The notes under the pieces: model-generated
Told to the model about the DNA's origin: nothing
What the model saw: the letters and a program-made list of their open reading frames with translations, nothing else
Databases searched by the model: none
Origin: JAPOXR01 sp965199765
GTDB taxonomy: Bacteria > Pseudomonadota > Alphaproteobacteria > Rhodobacterales > Rhodobacteraceae
Direction: 5' to 3'
NCBI GenBank assembly: GCA_965199765.1
Contig: CBDATC010000002.1
Coordinates: forward strand, 62,001 to 126,000
Length of the DNA: 64,000 bases
Shown: one piece after another, positions 54,395 to 63,226 of the stretch
Position numbering within the stretch: position 1 is the first letter of the stretch
How the letters are laid out: every line of letters begins with the position of its first letter
Translations under genes and position numbers: made by a program

Positions 54395-55750
54395 GTGTGG
54401 AAAGTAGCATGTATAACGTTGGCCTCGATTATCCTGCTGAGCGCATGCACGGAACGGGAAAAGACGCTTAAAGGTGAGCGTATAGATGTGCGGGTACCAC
54501 TGGCGCTTTCTGTGGACAGAGTCTCTGACCCAGATGCTGAAACAATCACATATGCCGATTTAGCGCCGAAACTGAATGCGCCCCGAGGGATTCAGCTATC
54601 CCCGGTCCGATTCAATTCAGAATGGCCGCAATTGAATGGTGGATCAGCCCATACAATCCGGCATCCCGCGCTGTCGTTGCAGCCACAGCGGCTTTGGACA
54701 CGGTCAATCGGATCCGGCAACAGTAAGAAGCAGCGCATATCGGCGTCGCCAGTCATCGGGGGAGGCTTTGTTTTTGCGTTGGATTCGCAGTCGAACCTGA
54801 CCATTCACACAAAGGGCGGGGACTTTGTTCGCAAAATATCGCTGGTACCGACGTATGAAAGTGGCAGCGACGCTTCCAGCGGCGGTTTGGCCTATGACAA
54901 TGGTTTCATTTTTGTGACGACCGGCTTTGGCGAATTGCGAGCGTACCGTCCAGAAAGCGGCGATTTGATTTGGATTCAGAAATTCGACGCGCCGGCGATT
55001 TTCGCACCGACTGTTGCAGACGATTTGGTTTTCGTCATCACGCAGGACAGCCAGGCATGGGGGATAGACCGGTTGAATGGCCGGTTGCGTTGGAATTGGC
55101 AAAGCCCGGACTCGCCTGCAAGCACGCCCGCGGGTTCGACCCCCGCCATCTGGGGCGATTCGGTCATTCTGCCGTTCCCATCCGGTGAAATCGTCATGGC
55201 TAACTACAAGACGGGAAGAGTGAATTGGCGTTCGACCGTAGGTGGCGCGAGAGGGGCCGCGGCTCGTTCCGTTCTACCATCGGTATCTGGAGCTCCGGTT
55301 ATTAAAGACGGTGTGGTCTACGCGGCCAATCAAGCGGGTCGGATGAGTGCTTTTGATTTGGAGACCGGTTTGGAAATCTGGTCGGTTTCCGAAGGGTCGT
55401 ACAGTCCGGTTTGGCCAGAAGCCGGCTCGGTGTTCTTGGTGTCCGATGCCGCCGAACTCATTCGGTTGGATGCGTCGAGCGGCGAACAGATATGGGCAAG
55501 CGCATTACCGTCGTATAAGAGCAGCTCCCCCAGACGGCGCAAGGCGGTGTTTGCCAATTTCGGCCCGGTTCTGGCAGGGGGAAGAATGCTCGTGGCGTCC
55601 AGTGACGGATTAATGCGGCATTATGATCCGGTAACCGGAAATCTGCTTGCGACATCTGAATTGCCCAGCGGCGCAGCCGCCGCGCCCATTGTCGCGGATG
55701 CTACTCTTTATGTGATTGATGATCGGGGCAATCTGACCGCTTTTCGATAG
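54395..55750 (+). CDS. bamB: Outer membrane assembly lipoprotein BamB (PQQ-like propeller)
   Basis: Lipoprotein of the beta-barrel assembly machine, 451 residues. The signal peptide ends in the lipobox LLSAC at about residue 18. From about residue 100 on, seven or eight beta-propeller repeats of the PQQ type are seen, for example GELRAYRPESGDLIW, DRLNGRLRWNW, DLETGLEIWSV and DASSGEQIWA. The N-terminal region is longer than in E. coli. Start is GTG 54395. Identification as BamB relies on the propeller, the lipobox and the position before der. Confidence 0.88.
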   Translation: MWKVACITLASIILLSACTEREKTLKGERIDVRVPLALSVDRVSDPDAETITYADLAPKLNAPRGIQLSPVRFNSEWPQLNGGSAHTIRHPALSLQPQRLWTRSIGSGNSKKQRISASPVIGGGFVFALDSQSNLTIHTKGGDFVRKISLVPTYESGSDASSGGLAYDNGFIFVTTGFGELRAYRPESGDLIWIQKFDAPAIFAPTVADDLVFVITQDSQAWGIDRLNGRLRWNWQSPDSPASTPAGSTPAIWGDSVILPFPSGEIVMANYKTGRVNWRSTVGGARGAAARSVLPSVSGAPVIKDGVVYAANQAGRMSAFDLETGLEIWSVSEGSYSPVWPEAGSVFLVSDAAELIRLDASSGEQIWASALPSYKSSSPRRRKAVFANFGPVLAGGRMLVASSDGLMRHYDPVTGNLLATSELPSGAAAAPIVADATLYVIDDRGNLTAFR

Positions 55751-55791
55751 GTTGACGATTGAGAACTCGCCTTGCTGGCGCGGGTGAAGAT

Positions 55792-57153
55792 ATGGCGATC
55801 TCGCTGGCAATTGTTGGCAGACCGAATGTCGGAAAGTCCACACTGTTCAACCAACTGTTGGGAAAGCAGCTGGCGCTTGTCGATAACCGACCTGGCATAA
55901 CCCGCGACTATCGTGAAGGCAGCATTGAATTCAGCGGTAAGACCATAAGGCTTATCGATACTGCCGGCATCGATTCAAAGCCTGATGCTGAGCTGGATAT
56001 TGATATCCGGCAGATCACGGAGCAGGCGTTGGGATTGGCTGACGTCTTTCTGCTTTTGGTAGACGGGCGCACAGGTCTGATTCCCGCGGATCTCGAAACA
56101 GCGTCGCATTTACGGAAGCTTGGAAAGCCTGTTATTGTCGGAGTGAACAAGTGCGAAGGCCGGATCGACGAAACAGTTTTTGCGGACGCATTCGGACTAG
56201 GCTTCGGTGAACCGCACCAACTGTCAGCGGCGCACGGACTTGGATCTGCCGAGCTTTTAGATCGTGTGAAGCAATTGACGGCTGTCGTTACTCAGGAAGC
56301 AGACACTGAGGAAGGTGGCATCGGCTCGGATGAAGAGGTCATCAAACCAATACGGATCGCAGTTGTCGGTCGACCAAATTCCGGGAAGTCATCGCTAATC
56401 AATTCAATCGCCGGGACCGAAAGGCTGTTAACGGGAAAGCAGCCCGGAGTTACCCGAGACTCGATTTCCATTGATACGGTGTGGAACAACATTCCAGTGC
56501 GCATTCACGATACTGCCGGCATGAGAAAGCGGGCGAAAATCACCGACAAAATAGAAAAACTGTCAGTCGCAGACGGGCTGCGATCGGTTCGGTTTGCAGA
56601 AGTTGTTTTGGTTGTCATCGACGCTGAGATCCCATTTGAATCACAGGATCTGCGCATTGCCGATCTTTCCGAGCGAGAAGGCAGGGCTATTGTTGTAGTC
56701 GCGAACAAGTGGGACAAGGTTGTGTCAAGGAGGCGTTTACTGAGGGAATTGAGGCATAAGCTGAATGACCGCTTGCCCAACATCAAGGGCGCCCCGCTGG
56801 TGCCGGTCTCCGCGCTCACCGGTTATGGGCTGGACAGCTTGCAAGGCGAAATTGAGAAGACGTGGGTAAAGTGGAACAAGCGGGTGCCAACGGCTTCGCT
56901 GAATGAATGGTTAGCGGAAATGAAGGCGGTTCATCCACCACCCGCTCCCCAAGGACGGCGGATTCGTCTTCGCTATGTAACCCAGGTCAAGTCAAGACCG
57001 CCGACATTTGTCTTTATGTGTTCCAATCCAAAGATGCTCCCATCTGCCTATATCCGATATCTTAGAAATGGACTACGGCTGGAGTTCGGGCTGGAAGGAA
57101 TTCCAATCCGTATTGTTCTGCGTTCTCAATCCGAGAAGAACCCATATGTTTGA
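55792..57153 (+). CDS. der: Ribosome biogenesis GTPase Der (EngA)
   Basis: Essential tandem GTPase acting in 50S subunit assembly, 453 residues. Two G domains are intact: GRPNVGKSTLF, DTAGID and NKCEGR in the first; GRPNSGKSSLI, DTAGMRKR and NKWDKV in the second. A KH-like domain (about residues 345-440) ends the protein. I start at ATG 55792 (AISLAIVG), with GGTGAAG upstream; a TTG at 55759 would add 11 residues. Confidence 0.95.
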   Translation: MAISLAIVGRPNVGKSTLFNQLLGKQLALVDNRPGITRDYREGSIEFSGKTIRLIDTAGIDSKPDAELDIDIRQITEQALGLADVFLLLVDGRTGLIPADLETASHLRKLGKPVIVGVNKCEGRIDETVFADAFGLGFGEPHQLSAAHGLGSAELLDRVKQLTAVVTQEADTEEGGIGSDEEVIKPIRIAVVGRPNSGKSSLINSIAGTERLLTGKQPGVTRDSISIDTVWNNIPVRIHDTAGMRKRAKITDKIEKLSVADGLRSVRFAEVVLVVIDAEIPFESQDLRIADLSEREGRAIVVVANKWDKVVSRRRLLRELRHKLNDRLPNIKGAPLVPVSALTGYGLDSLQGEIEKTWVKWNKRVPTASLNEWLAEMKAVHPPPAPQGRRIRLRYVTQVKSRPPTFVFMCSNPKMLPSAYIRYLRNGLRLEFGLEGIPIRIVLRSQSEKNPYV

Positions 57154-57603
57154 TTGTAGCTGCTCACCCATATTCTCTGCATTTGTGAACGGCAAATACA
57201 GCATCTAGACTGATTTAGCTGGATCACCTCTCATAATCGGGTTTGATTTTTCCTGCCGAATGATCGACGATCAAGTATTTTGTTTGGATGGTCATGAAGC
57301 ATGGTTCACCGTGAAGTGGGGTCGATACGATGTTGACCGAAAATCGTTCGTGAGGTTGTTTTCATTGCCGGAAACCACCGTCTGGTTCCCGCCTTTACGG
57401 CAAACGTCGGCGCTTTGCTGCATGGTTCGGGAGCTCAAGCCGGTGATCCAATACATGATACAGGCAAAGATTACCGCTCTTTGCCGCACAAGCCAGTCAG
57501 CGCAAAACTTCACCTGCCTGGTTAACCCCGACATCTGCACTGTTCGGATCAGAAGAGAATTCAAAATCGTGCCGGAAGCCAGCCGATTCGACACCGCACA
57601 AAG
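57154..57603. other. Unassigned 450-base gap
   Basis: No gene is accepted here. Open frames of about 100 codons on both strands (57260-57607 plus, 57292-57594 minus) overlap each other, lack ribosome sites and match no family I know. One plus-frame passage (57350-57510, VFIAGNHRLVPAFTANVGAL) reads in a protein-like way and could be a remnant, but this is weak. Confidence 0.45.
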
Positions 57604-58356
57604 TTAAACGGCACTTGATGTCCTGAGGGAATCTGCTTTTGATGCGACGCCGGAGCCTGCAATTTGTTTTTTGCGGAGATTAGCGGTGAGAATGCGCGCT
57701 TGACTGATCGGTTTCTCCAACTGACTCTTATCCTCTCCTGGATAGAAGCGCATTCGCAAGGCGGTATGCATAGGGACGGGTTGTAGAATGTGGACTTCAG
57801 GACCGGTGTTTTTTGTTTCGATTTTCCAGCTGCGAGCAAGCGCCATCTGAGCTGCCTTCGTACTGCCATAAGCGCCAAAGAACGCCCGTCCTGCCGACTG
57901 ATCTTCAAAGAACACCGCCATGGCGCTATTGGACGACTTAAAGAGTGATGTGCAGCGGGATATAAGCTGCGCCGTCGCCAGAATATTCACGTTGATCGCT
58001 GAGACCAGATCAGCACGGTCGGAGTGGGCGGCGGGTGCCAGAGGCGGGGTGTGGATTGCTGCGTGCAGCCATGCGTCAAGACGACCCCACCGCTTATGAA
58101 TCGAAGCACAGAATGCATCAATCTGATCGGGATGATTCAAGTCAACCACCGCAATGCTGGAATGCCCGCCTTGCGCTGCGATCCTGTTCTGCAGTTCTTC
58201 AAGCGCACCGACGGTGCGAGCGAGCAAAATCACATGTGTTTCCGGTCCAGCAAGTGTTTCCGCTAACGCGGCGCCAAGTCCCCGTGAGGAACCGGTGACC
58301 AGGAAGATTTTCCTTGTGCTTTCAGAGTTGACTTTGTCTGCTTGGATTTCAGTCAT
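57604..58356 (-). CDS. SDR family oxidoreductase
   Basis: Short-chain dehydrogenase of 250 residues. The cofactor loop VTGSSRGLGAAL and the catalytic YGSTK are present; the NNAG motif is replaced by LHAAIHTPP and no clear catalytic Ser is seen before the Tyr. SDR genes of this type commonly sit at the end of the radA-cvpA-purF cluster in alphaproteobacteria, where their role is unknown. Here it follows cvpA after 12 bases and purF is absent. Confidence 0.85.
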   Translation of the reverse strand: MTEIQADKVNSESTRKIFLVTGSSRGLGAALAETLAGPETHVILLARTVGALEELQNRIAAQGGHSSIAVVDLNHPDQIDAFCASIHKRWGRLDAWLHAAIHTPPLAPAAHSDRADLVSAINVNILATAQLISRCTSLFKSSNSAMAVFFEDQSAGRAFFGAYGSTKAAQMALARSWKIETKNTGPEVHILQPVPMHTALRMRFYPGEDKSQLEKPISQARILTANLRKKQIAGSGVASKADSLRTSSAV

Positions 58357-58368
58357 CTCTTGCTTCCG

Positions 58369-58998
58369 TCAAATTGACAACCCGCTATTTGAACTGCTGG
58401 GAATTAACGGGGTTTCGACCGGCACCGTGTCCGGCTGCGGACCTGCGGAGCAGATTGCCGTCACATTGTTATAAATAACCGAGAATCGGCTCCCAGCGTT
58501 CGACGGTATCAGCTCACGAATGCGCAGCTGCAGGTCGTACATCATTGCATTGCTGCGAGATTCGGAAACTACGCTGAAACTCTGCCCGCCGGAAAATATC
58601 GCATCATGAAGAATCAGCACGACCGCAATGACGAAAATTCCGCGAACCACACCGAATACCATGCCCATGCCTTGGTTTAAAATTCCCAGCCCGGTATGCG
58701 TTGTCATGCGGTTCAGTAGGGCCGTGACCGCTGAACAAATGATCAGGGCGGCGGCAAACACCAGAGTAAAGGCAACGATAATGGTGATTTCGCAGCTGCC
58801 TTCGAAATATGGGCCGACAACCGGCAGTTGGCCGACCAGCGGTGTTGCCTGCGGCGCCAAAAAATATGCAGCCACAGCAGAGACAATCCAACCAGCGATC
58901 GCCATAAACTCTCGGACCATTCCGCGGACATAGGCCAAATACGCTGAAATCAGCACGAATGCAGACGCTGCCAAGTCGAAAAAATTAAATTCGCCCAT
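58369..58998 (-). CDS. cvpA: CvpA family membrane protein
   Basis: Inner-membrane protein of 209 residues, with four predicted helices, related to E. coli colicin V production protein. FNFFDLAASAFVLISAYLAY and YVRGMVREFMAIAGWIVSAV are the family start. The molecular role is not established; loss in E. coli affects envelope functions. It lies 6 bases after radA on the same strand, and its C-terminal 50 residues are polar. Confidence 0.91.
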   Translation of the reverse strand: MGEFNFFDLAASAFVLISAYLAYVRGMVREFMAIAGWIVSAVAAYFLAPQATPLVGQLPVVGPYFEGSCEITIIVAFTLVFAAALIICSAVTALLNRMTTHTGLGILNQGMGMVFGVVRGIFVIAVVLILHDAIFSGGQSFSVVSESRSNAMMYDLQLRIRELIPSNAGSRFSVIYNNVTAICSAGPQPDTVPVETPLIPSSSNSGLSI

Positions 58999-59004
58999 CG
59001 GACA

Positions 59005-60387
59005 CTAGGTCTTGCTCTCAACCGTGGAAGCACTGCCGAACTCTGCGACGGCGGCAGCTAGATTTTGAAGTCTTTTTGCACTGATTTCATTATTTGACAA
59101 ATTTTGTATGTCGTCGGGAAGGAAGATTCGTTCAAAACCAAGCTTTGCTGCCTCCTTTATGCGGGTTTCCGGCTGAGAAACCGGCCGCAAGGCTCCAGAT
59201 AGACTGATTTCGCCGAACATAGCGGTGTTGGCAGGGAAAGGCTGGTTGTTCCGGGCCGAAATCAGAGCGGCCGCGACTGCCAAATCCGCAGCAGGTTCGG
59301 TGATGCGCAAACCGCCGGCGACGTTGAGATACACATCATGTCCGGCAAATTCCAGGTCGCATCGCGCCTCCAGCACAGCAAGGATCATAGCCATGCGACC
59401 GCTGTCCCATCCGATTGCACTGCGTCTTGGCGTGGAAAACGCAGACTGAGCGACCAAAGCCTGGATCTCGACCAGAAGCGGTCTAGTGCCTTCGACACCG
59501 GCGAAGACCACGGAACCGGGTGCAGGCTGATCGCGCTCCGATAAGAACAGCGAAGATGGATTATCGACGCCGTTCAGACCGCGCGAAGTCATCTCAAACA
59601 CACCGATTTCATCCGCTGGTCCAAAACGGTTTTTAACGGATCTGAGTATCCGGAACTGATGTCCGCGATCCCCTTCGAAGTACAGAACCGTATCGACGAG
59701 ATGTTCCACCACACGCGGGCCGGCAATCTGTCCTTCCTTGGTTACATGTCCGACGAGAAACGTCGCAGCTCCGCGCTGTTTGGCATACCGTACGATTTCG
59801 TGAGCCACTGCGCGCACCTGTGTCAAGGAACCGGGTGCGCTTTCGATGCGGTCAGACCACATGGTTTGAATCGAATCAATGACTATCAGGTCGGGTGTGT
59901 GTTTTTCCAAAGTCGCGAGTATGTCGCGGAGGTTAGTAGCAGCCGCAACCTGCACATCGGCGTCCGAGATGCCGAGTCTAGCAGCCCGCATTTTGATTTG
60001 TGCCTGCGCTTCTTCGCCGGAAACATAAAATACAGTCCCTTTATCCGAGAACGCTGCGGCAGCCTGCAGCAGCAGTGTGGATTTGCCGATGCCGGGGTCG
60101 CCTCCCACTAAGATCGCGGAAGCAGGAACAATTCCCCCACCGAGCACACGGTCGAGTTCAGACAGGTCGGTGGCGATGCGCTGTCGGGATTCCCCTTCGA
60201 ATTTCAGGTCGGAAAAGGCAATCGGCGTTCCTTTGCTCGGATCGAGTGTTAACGAGGCCGGGCCGCTGGCGGAGTCAACAATTTTCTTGATCGTATCCCA
60301 TTGATTGCAGGAATCGCAGCGTCCGGTCCATTTGGAATAGATCGCACCGCAATTTTCGCAACGATAGGAGCGGCTGGATTTAACCAT
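59005..60387 (-). CDS. radA: DNA repair protein RadA
   Basis: RecA-related branch-migration protein, 460 residues. It has the N-terminal zinc finger CENCGAIYSKWTGRCDSC, Walker A GGDPGIGKSTLL, Walker B LIVIDSIQTMW, the RadA-specific KNRFG motif and a C-terminal Lon-like domain (about residues 290-450). I start at ATG 60387, with AGGA 8 bases upstream; TTG 60393 is the alternative. cvpA follows at once. Confidence 0.95.
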   Translation of the reverse strand: MVKSSRSYRCENCGAIYSKWTGRCDSCNQWDTIKKIVDSASGPASLTLDPSKGTPIAFSDLKFEGESRQRIATDLSELDRVLGGGIVPASAILVGGDPGIGKSTLLLQAAAAFSDKGTVFYVSGEEAQAQIKMRAARLGISDADVQVAAATNLRDILATLEKHTPDLIVIDSIQTMWSDRIESAPGSLTQVRAVAHEIVRYAKQRGAATFLVGHVTKEGQIAGPRVVEHLVDTVLYFEGDRGHQFRILRSVKNRFGPADEIGVFEMTSRGLNGVDNPSSLFLSERDQPAPGSVVFAGVEGTRPLLVEIQALVAQSAFSTPRRSAIGWDSGRMAMILAVLEARCDLEFAGHDVYLNVAGGLRITEPAADLAVAAALISARNNQPFPANTAMFGEISLSGALRPVSQPETRIKEAAKLGFERIFLPDDIQNLSNNEISAKRLQNLAAAVAEFGSASTVESKT

Positions 60388-60444
60388 GCACAAAATCCTG
60401 GTTGAGCGTCGAATGCGGTTTATCAGGAAAACGAACGCTGTGCG

Positions 60445-61215
60445 TCAAAAAGAAACCTGCATCGGACCTCTGGGCGAGCCGTTCACGAATTGCCGCAAAT
60501 GATCATTGTCAGATGTCGAGAGTCCGTCAGATGCGCCCGACCAAATCAATTTACCGTTGTAGAGCAGCCCGGCCCGACTGGCGATTTTGCGGACGCTGTC
60601 CATGTCGTGGGTGATGGCGATCGCTGTCGCGCCGGTTTCCGTGACGATGCCGTGTATCAGTTCGTTAATGATCGCCGCGCGTATAGGATCCAGACCTGTG
60701 GTTGGCTCGTCGAAGAGTAGAAGTTCCGGATCGGCGGCGATGGCTCTGGCGAGCCCTGCCCGTTTTTTCATGCCACCTGATAGTTCCGATGGATATAGAT
60801 CCGCTGTTTCAGCCGCGAGACCGACGCGTTTGAGTTTCTCAACCGCGATTGACTTTGCTGATTTTGGAGGCAGTTTCCGCGGACCGCGAAGCAGGCGAAA
60901 CGCTACATTTTGCCAGACTGTCAGCGAGTCGAAGAGAGCGCCTTCTTGAAACAGCATACCCACCCGGCTGTACAAATCGTTGCCGGGTTCGCCGACTGCT
61001 TTGCCATCGACAAGTATTTCGCCCTTGTCGGGTTTGACAAGACCGAGCAGACATTTCATTGCTACTGATTTTCCGACCCCAGAACCGCCGATTAAGGCAA
61101 AACTCTCGCCGCGATTGACAGAAAATGACAATCCCTGCAGCACTCGGTTCTCCCCGAACGATTTCTCGACGTCTTTGAGTTCGATCAACGGCTTTGCTGC
61201 GGCAGCTTGTGTCAT
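60445..61215 (-). CDS. mlaF: Phospholipid transport ATPase MlaF-like
   Basis: ATP-binding subunit of a Mla-type ABC system that moves phospholipids between the membranes, 256 residues. Walker A GGSGVGKSVAM, signature LSGGMKKRAGLARA, Walker B LLLFDEPTTGLDP and AIAITHDMDS are intact, and the C-terminal LRQFVNGSPRGPM is typical of this group. The start ATG 61215 overlaps the mlaE stop (ATGA). No MlaD-type binding protein gene follows within this cluster. Confidence 0.91.
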   Translation of the reverse strand: MTQAAAAKPLIELKDVEKSFGENRVLQGLSFSVNRGESFALIGGSGVGKSVAMKCLLGLVKPDKGEILVDGKAVGEPGNDLYSRVGMLFQEGALFDSLTVWQNVAFRLLRGPRKLPPKSAKSIAVEKLKRVGLAAETADLYPSELSGGMKKRAGLARAIAADPELLLFDEPTTGLDPIRAAIINELIHGIVTETGATAIAITHDMDSVRKIASRAGLLYNGKLIWSGASDGLSTSDNDHLRQFVNGSPRGPMQVSF

Positions 61216-61997
61216 GTCGAAAAGAATGCTACGGTGAGCAAGTAATTGGAAGCGATGATCAAAGCCGAGGAATAGGCGACGGCGCTTGTCGTTGCCCGCC
61301 CTACGCCTTTGGCGCCTCTGCCGGACTGAATTCCACAATAACACCCGACCAAGGCGATAATCACACCGAATACCGCTGCTTTGATCAATCCGGAAGTGAC
61401 ATCAGCCCGCTCAAGAAACTGCAGGGTTGTTTGAATATAAGTTTCTGACTTGAAGTTCAGCCGGGTTGTGCCCACGAGATAGCCTCCCATAATGCCCAGC
61501 ACATCGCCGATACCGGCAAGAATGGGTAAAACCAAACCGGCAGCCGCCACCCGAGGAGCCACAAGATACTTAATTGGGTTGGTGGAAAGCGTTACCAGCG
61601 CATCAAGCTGTTCGGTGACTTTCATCGTTGCGATTTCAGCAGCGATCGCCGATGCGGCACGGCCGGCAACCATCAAACCACATAGAACGGGTCCAAGTTC
61701 TCGAACCATCCCAATGGCAACTACAGAGGGCACAGCGGCTTCCGCATCGAAACGCGAGCCGCCGGCATAGATTTGCAAGGCAAGCGCAGCTCCTGCAAAG
61801 AGCGCGGTTAGACCGACCACCGGCAAGCTGAAAAAGCCGATTGCTAACAGCGCAGCAGCGAATTCCCGCAGATAGAAGGGCGGGAGCACGATATGTTTAA
61901 AGGACGCCGCCGCGAATATGGAAAATCGTCCGACTCCGATGCAAAGGCGAATGGTTGACCAGCCCAGCCATCGAAGCAATTCGTAAACTGAACGCAT
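61212..61997 (-). CDS. mlaE: MlaE-like lipid ABC transporter permease
   Basis: Permease of the Mla lipid transport system, 261 residues. An N-terminal amphipathic region is followed by five or so helices; MVRELGPVLCGLMVAGRA and EIATMKVTEQLDALVTLS are the family hallmarks. The ATG at 61997 lies 2 bases after alr. With mlaF it forms an alr-mlaE-mlaF-radA run that I recall from other alphaproteobacteria. Confidence 0.92.
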   Translation of the reverse strand: MRSVYELLRWLGWSTIRLCIGVGRFSIFAAASFKHIVLPPFYLREFAAALLAIGFFSLPVVGLTALFAGAALALQIYAGGSRFDAEAAVPSVVAIGMVRELGPVLCGLMVAGRAASAIAAEIATMKVTEQLDALVTLSTNPIKYLVAPRVAAAGLVLPILAGIGDVLGIMGGYLVGTTRLNFKSETYIQTTLQFLERADVTSGLIKAAVFGVIIALVGCYCGIQSGRGAKGVGRATTSAVAYSSALIIASNYLLTVAFFST

Positions 61998-61999
61998 TA

Positions 62000-63058
62000 T
62001 TAGTCAGAACCGCCGCGCAAACCGATGAATTCCCTCTGATAACGGGTTCCAAGACTGGTTAGAACCTCGTGACCGATTGTTAAGGCGGATTCAGCCAAAT
62101 CGTCAACCGTTTGCTGTTCACAGATCAACTGAAGCGAAGACGGTGGAGTCGACAGTGCGGATATATCAGCGGTTATCAGGTCCATTGAAATCCGTCCAAT
62201 GATAGGACACCGAATCCCGTCATGAAAGAGCGCTGCCCTTTTCCCGGCTATGCGATGGATACCGTCGGCATAGCCAACCGATACCGTTGCGACCATGCAT
62301 TGCCGGTCGGCCACCCATGCGGCATTGTAACCGACCGCTTCACCCCTATTGACCAGCCGGATCTGGATCACTGGCAGTTCGAGTTGAATGGCTGGCCGAC
62401 CTTCTGTGAAAGGCGCGCAGCCGTACAGACCGATTCCCGGCCGAACCAAATCAAAATGATAGTCCGGGCCGAGCAGAATTCCAGCGGTCGCTGCAAGCGA
62501 GCGAAGCGTTGACAAGCCATCGGTGATCTTCAAAAACGTATCGAGCTGCTGCTGATTAAGCGGGTGTTCGGGTTCATCGCCGCATGCAAGGTGGCTCATG
62601 ACCAGGCAAAGTTCGGAGCTCAACCCAGAATTTCGGAGAGAAATAAACTCAGCGGGCTCCATACCCAAGCGGTTCATTCCTGTGTCGAGCTGGATAGCGA
62701 ACGGCCGACTCGGGCAGTTCTCTTTGTGCAGATGGTATTGTGCGGCCGAGTTCAATGTAGGAATTAAATTAAATTCGTGCAGCAGTTTTGCATCGCCGGG
62801 CATATGACCGGACAGCACGAATATATTGGCGCTGTCCGACATGAATCTGCGCAAAACAGCACCTTCCTCTGCCAAGGCAACAAAAAAAGTGTTCACTCCG
62901 TGCTTCAGCAGCGCCGTTGCGATTTCGACGGCGCCGAGTCCATATCCGTTGGCTTTCAGCACTGCTCCGGTGTTCACATCAGAAGACGAGAGACTGTCCA
63001 AAGTCTTCCAATTCTCTGAGATTGCAGCGAGATCTATTTTTAATTTTGCGGATGCCAT
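62000..63058 (-). CDS. alr: Alanine racemase
   Basis: Pyridoxal-phosphate enzyme making D-alanine for peptidoglycan, 352 residues. The cofactor Lys is in VLKANGYGLGAVEIA, the second catalytic base Tyr in VSVGYADGIHRIAG, and the GRISMDL block is present. GAGG lies just before the ATG at 63058. It is first in the minus-strand cluster alr-mlaE-mlaF-radA-cvpA-SDR. The gene usually preceding it in this order (dnaB) is not seen; a broken transposase lies upstream instead. Confidence 0.95.
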   Translation of the reverse strand: MASAKLKIDLAAISENWKTLDSLSSSDVNTGAVLKANGYGLGAVEIATALLKHGVNTFFVALAEEGAVLRRFMSDSANIFVLSGHMPGDAKLLHEFNLIPTLNSAAQYHLHKENCPSRPFAIQLDTGMNRLGMEPAEFISLRNSGLSSELCLVMSHLACGDEPEHPLNQQQLDTFLKITDGLSTLRSLAATAGILLGPDYHFDLVRPGIGLYGCAPFTEGRPAIQLELPVIQIRLVNRGEAVGYNAAWVADRQCMVATVSVGYADGIHRIAGKRAALFHDGIRCPIIGRISMDLITADISALSTPPSSLQLICEQQTVDDLAESALTIGHEVLTSLGTRYQREFIGLRGGSD

Positions 63059-63226
63059 GCCACCTCTTCGCGCCTGGATTTGCGGCTATCAAAGACATAT
63101 TCCTGTCCAAGTGCCACTGCTTTGGAATGCTCATTCCATCTGGGCAGGGGCATGATTCTCATATGACGCAGTTTTGCTTCTGAAATTATCCTGCGCCAAA
63201 AGCGTGAGTAAATCATTCGGCGATGA

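Noticed and set aside
57260..57607. 115-codon frame after der
   Set aside because: No family match or ribosome site, and it overlaps both a minus-strand frame and the end of the SDR gene.
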